From NCBI RefSeq assembly GCF_002879645.1, contig NZ_PNRE01000104.1, forward strand, positions 1-64,000: DNA of 64,000 nt, given 5' to 3'. This DNA is from Halomonas heilongjiangensis (lineage in GTDB: Bacteria > Pseudomonadota > Gammaproteobacteria > Pseudomonadales > Halomonadaceae). The position numbers and the translations under genes were made by a program. The notes beneath the pieces were generated by a model that was given only the letters and a program-made list of their open reading frames with translations, was not told the origin of the DNA and did no database searches. Below, in pieces: positions 63,371 through 64,000 of the stretch (positions are counted from its first letter, which is position 1; the number at the start of each line of letters is the position of its first letter).

Positions 63371-64000
63371 TCAGTCCCGGTTGGCCAGCCGATAACTGCC
63401 GTTGAGCTGGGCATAGTCAAGCAGGATCTGGGCGGCTTCCTGTACCTGGACGCGGTCCACCGGCTCGTCCTCGTCGTCGGCCTCCTCGTCGCGGACGTCG
63501 ATCCACTCCTCGAGCGGGTCGAGCCCCAGGGCCAGGCGGCGCTGGTTCTCGAGGGCGAGCTGCTCGGCTTCCTGGTCCGCCACCTCGCGCTGGCGCTGTT
63601 CGCGGTTGAGGCTGACGCTGGTGGTCTGCTCGCGCATGCGCTTCGCCAGCTCGGCCTGGCGTTCCAGGTAGCGGAAATTGGGCAACTCGTCGGCACGCGT
63701 GCGGTGACGGTCCTTGAGCGTCTCGAGGAACTGCCAGGGCTCGCCGTAGGTACGGTATTGCACCGCGCGTACGGTATCCCACTCCAGGGCATTGTCCAGG
63801 GCGCTCTCGCCGATCATCTCCGGGTCCACCAGGCTGGGGAAGATGATGTCGGGCTCGACCCCGCGGTGCTGGGTGCTCTCGCCGGAGATGCGGTAGAACT
63901 TGGCGCGGGTCAGCTTGATCTGGCCGTGGCTCAGTTCGTTGAGGGTCTGTACCGTGCCCTTGCCGAAGGTCGAATTGCCCACTACCAGGCCACGGCCATA
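63371..64000 (-). CDS. prc: Tail-specific protease Prc, C-terminal part (runs off the window)
   Basis: An S41-family periplasmic carboxy-terminal processing protease; only the last 210 residues are in the window. YGRGLVVGNSTFGKGTVQTL contains the catalytic Lys of the Ser/Lys dyad, and RAKFYRISGESTQHRGVEPDI follows, as in Prc. The rest is the charged C-terminal helical domain of the long Prc form. The frame is open to the right edge. Confidence 0.93.
   Translation of the reverse strand, partial: YGRGLVVGNSTFGKGTVQTLNELSHGQIKLTRAKFYRISGESTQHRGVEPDIIFPSLVDPEMIGESALDNALEWDTVRAVQYRTYGEPWQFLETLKDRHRTRADELPNFRYLERQAELAKRMREQTTSVSLNREQRQREVADQEAEQLALENQRRLALGLDPLEEWIDVRDEEADDEDEPVDRVQVQEAAQILLDYAQLNGSYRLANRD

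Overview
The window reads as chromosome of a high-GC gammaproteobacterium, most likely a halophile of the Halomonas type. That assignment is inferred from overall gene style (DoeX/DoeC/DoeD-like enzymes, tailless tRNA-Asn repeats, Prc, CueR/CopA) and not from a marker gene. It opens with a tandem tRNA-Asn cluster and closes inside a Prc-type protease gene. Most of the space between is accessory metabolism.

Region by region: (1) 1-1242, three tRNA-Asn genes (the first cut by the window edge) and an exported dienelactone-hydrolase-like enzyme. (2) 1538-8737, a compact Calvin-cycle cluster: class II FBPase/SBPase, class I aldolase, phosphoribulokinase, divergent CbbR, red-type (form IC) RuBisCO large and small subunits, and the CbbX activase. 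(3) 8929-27754, sixteen consecutive minus-strand genes for catabolism of amino or amine compounds: three FAD amine oxidases, two aldehyde dehydrogenases, two Lrp-type regulators, a class III aminotransferase, a kinase plus phospholyase pair, a HAD hydrolase, a hydroxyacid dehydrogenase, a tartrate/D-malate-type dehydrogenase, a cupin and two double-domain GNAT acetyltransferases. (4) 28387-41293, plus strand: a dipeptide/opine-type ABC importer, a minimal AraC regulator, a dehydratase/imine-reductase pair resembling BhcB/BhcD or EutB/EutC, acetyl-CoA synthetase, an IlvD/Edd dehydratase and a second hydroxyacid dehydrogenase. (5) 41647-46422, minus strand: a second HAD hydrolase, a ferredoxin-type reductase and the CopA copper ATPase. 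(6) 46962-54941, a second ABC importer with an internal GntR gene and a terminal MFS protein with a His-rich tail; it sits behind a sequence with the architecture of a CueR promoter. (7) 54989-62119, a partly decayed echo of region 3 (oxidase, aldolase-like stub, amidohydrolase, GNAT, aldehyde dehydrogenase, broken cupin, GNAT, Lrp stub). (8) 62259-64000, CopZ, CueR and the 3' part of prc.

How it may fit together: the two importers feed N-substituted or amino compounds to FAD oxidases, transaminases and aldehyde dehydrogenases, with Lrp, AraC and GntR proteins as local regulators. The BhcB/BhcD-like pair and the GhrA-like dehydrogenases could join glyoxylate made by these oxidases, or by RuBisCO oxygenase activity, to aspartate. 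The most unusual signal is the copper-type promoter in front of an importer whose gene order (binding protein, two permeases, two ATPases, MFS) matches metallophore systems of the CntABCDF-CntE type. The importer lies between copA and copZ/cueR, which share the same promoter design. Substrates of nearly all catabolic genes remain unassigned.
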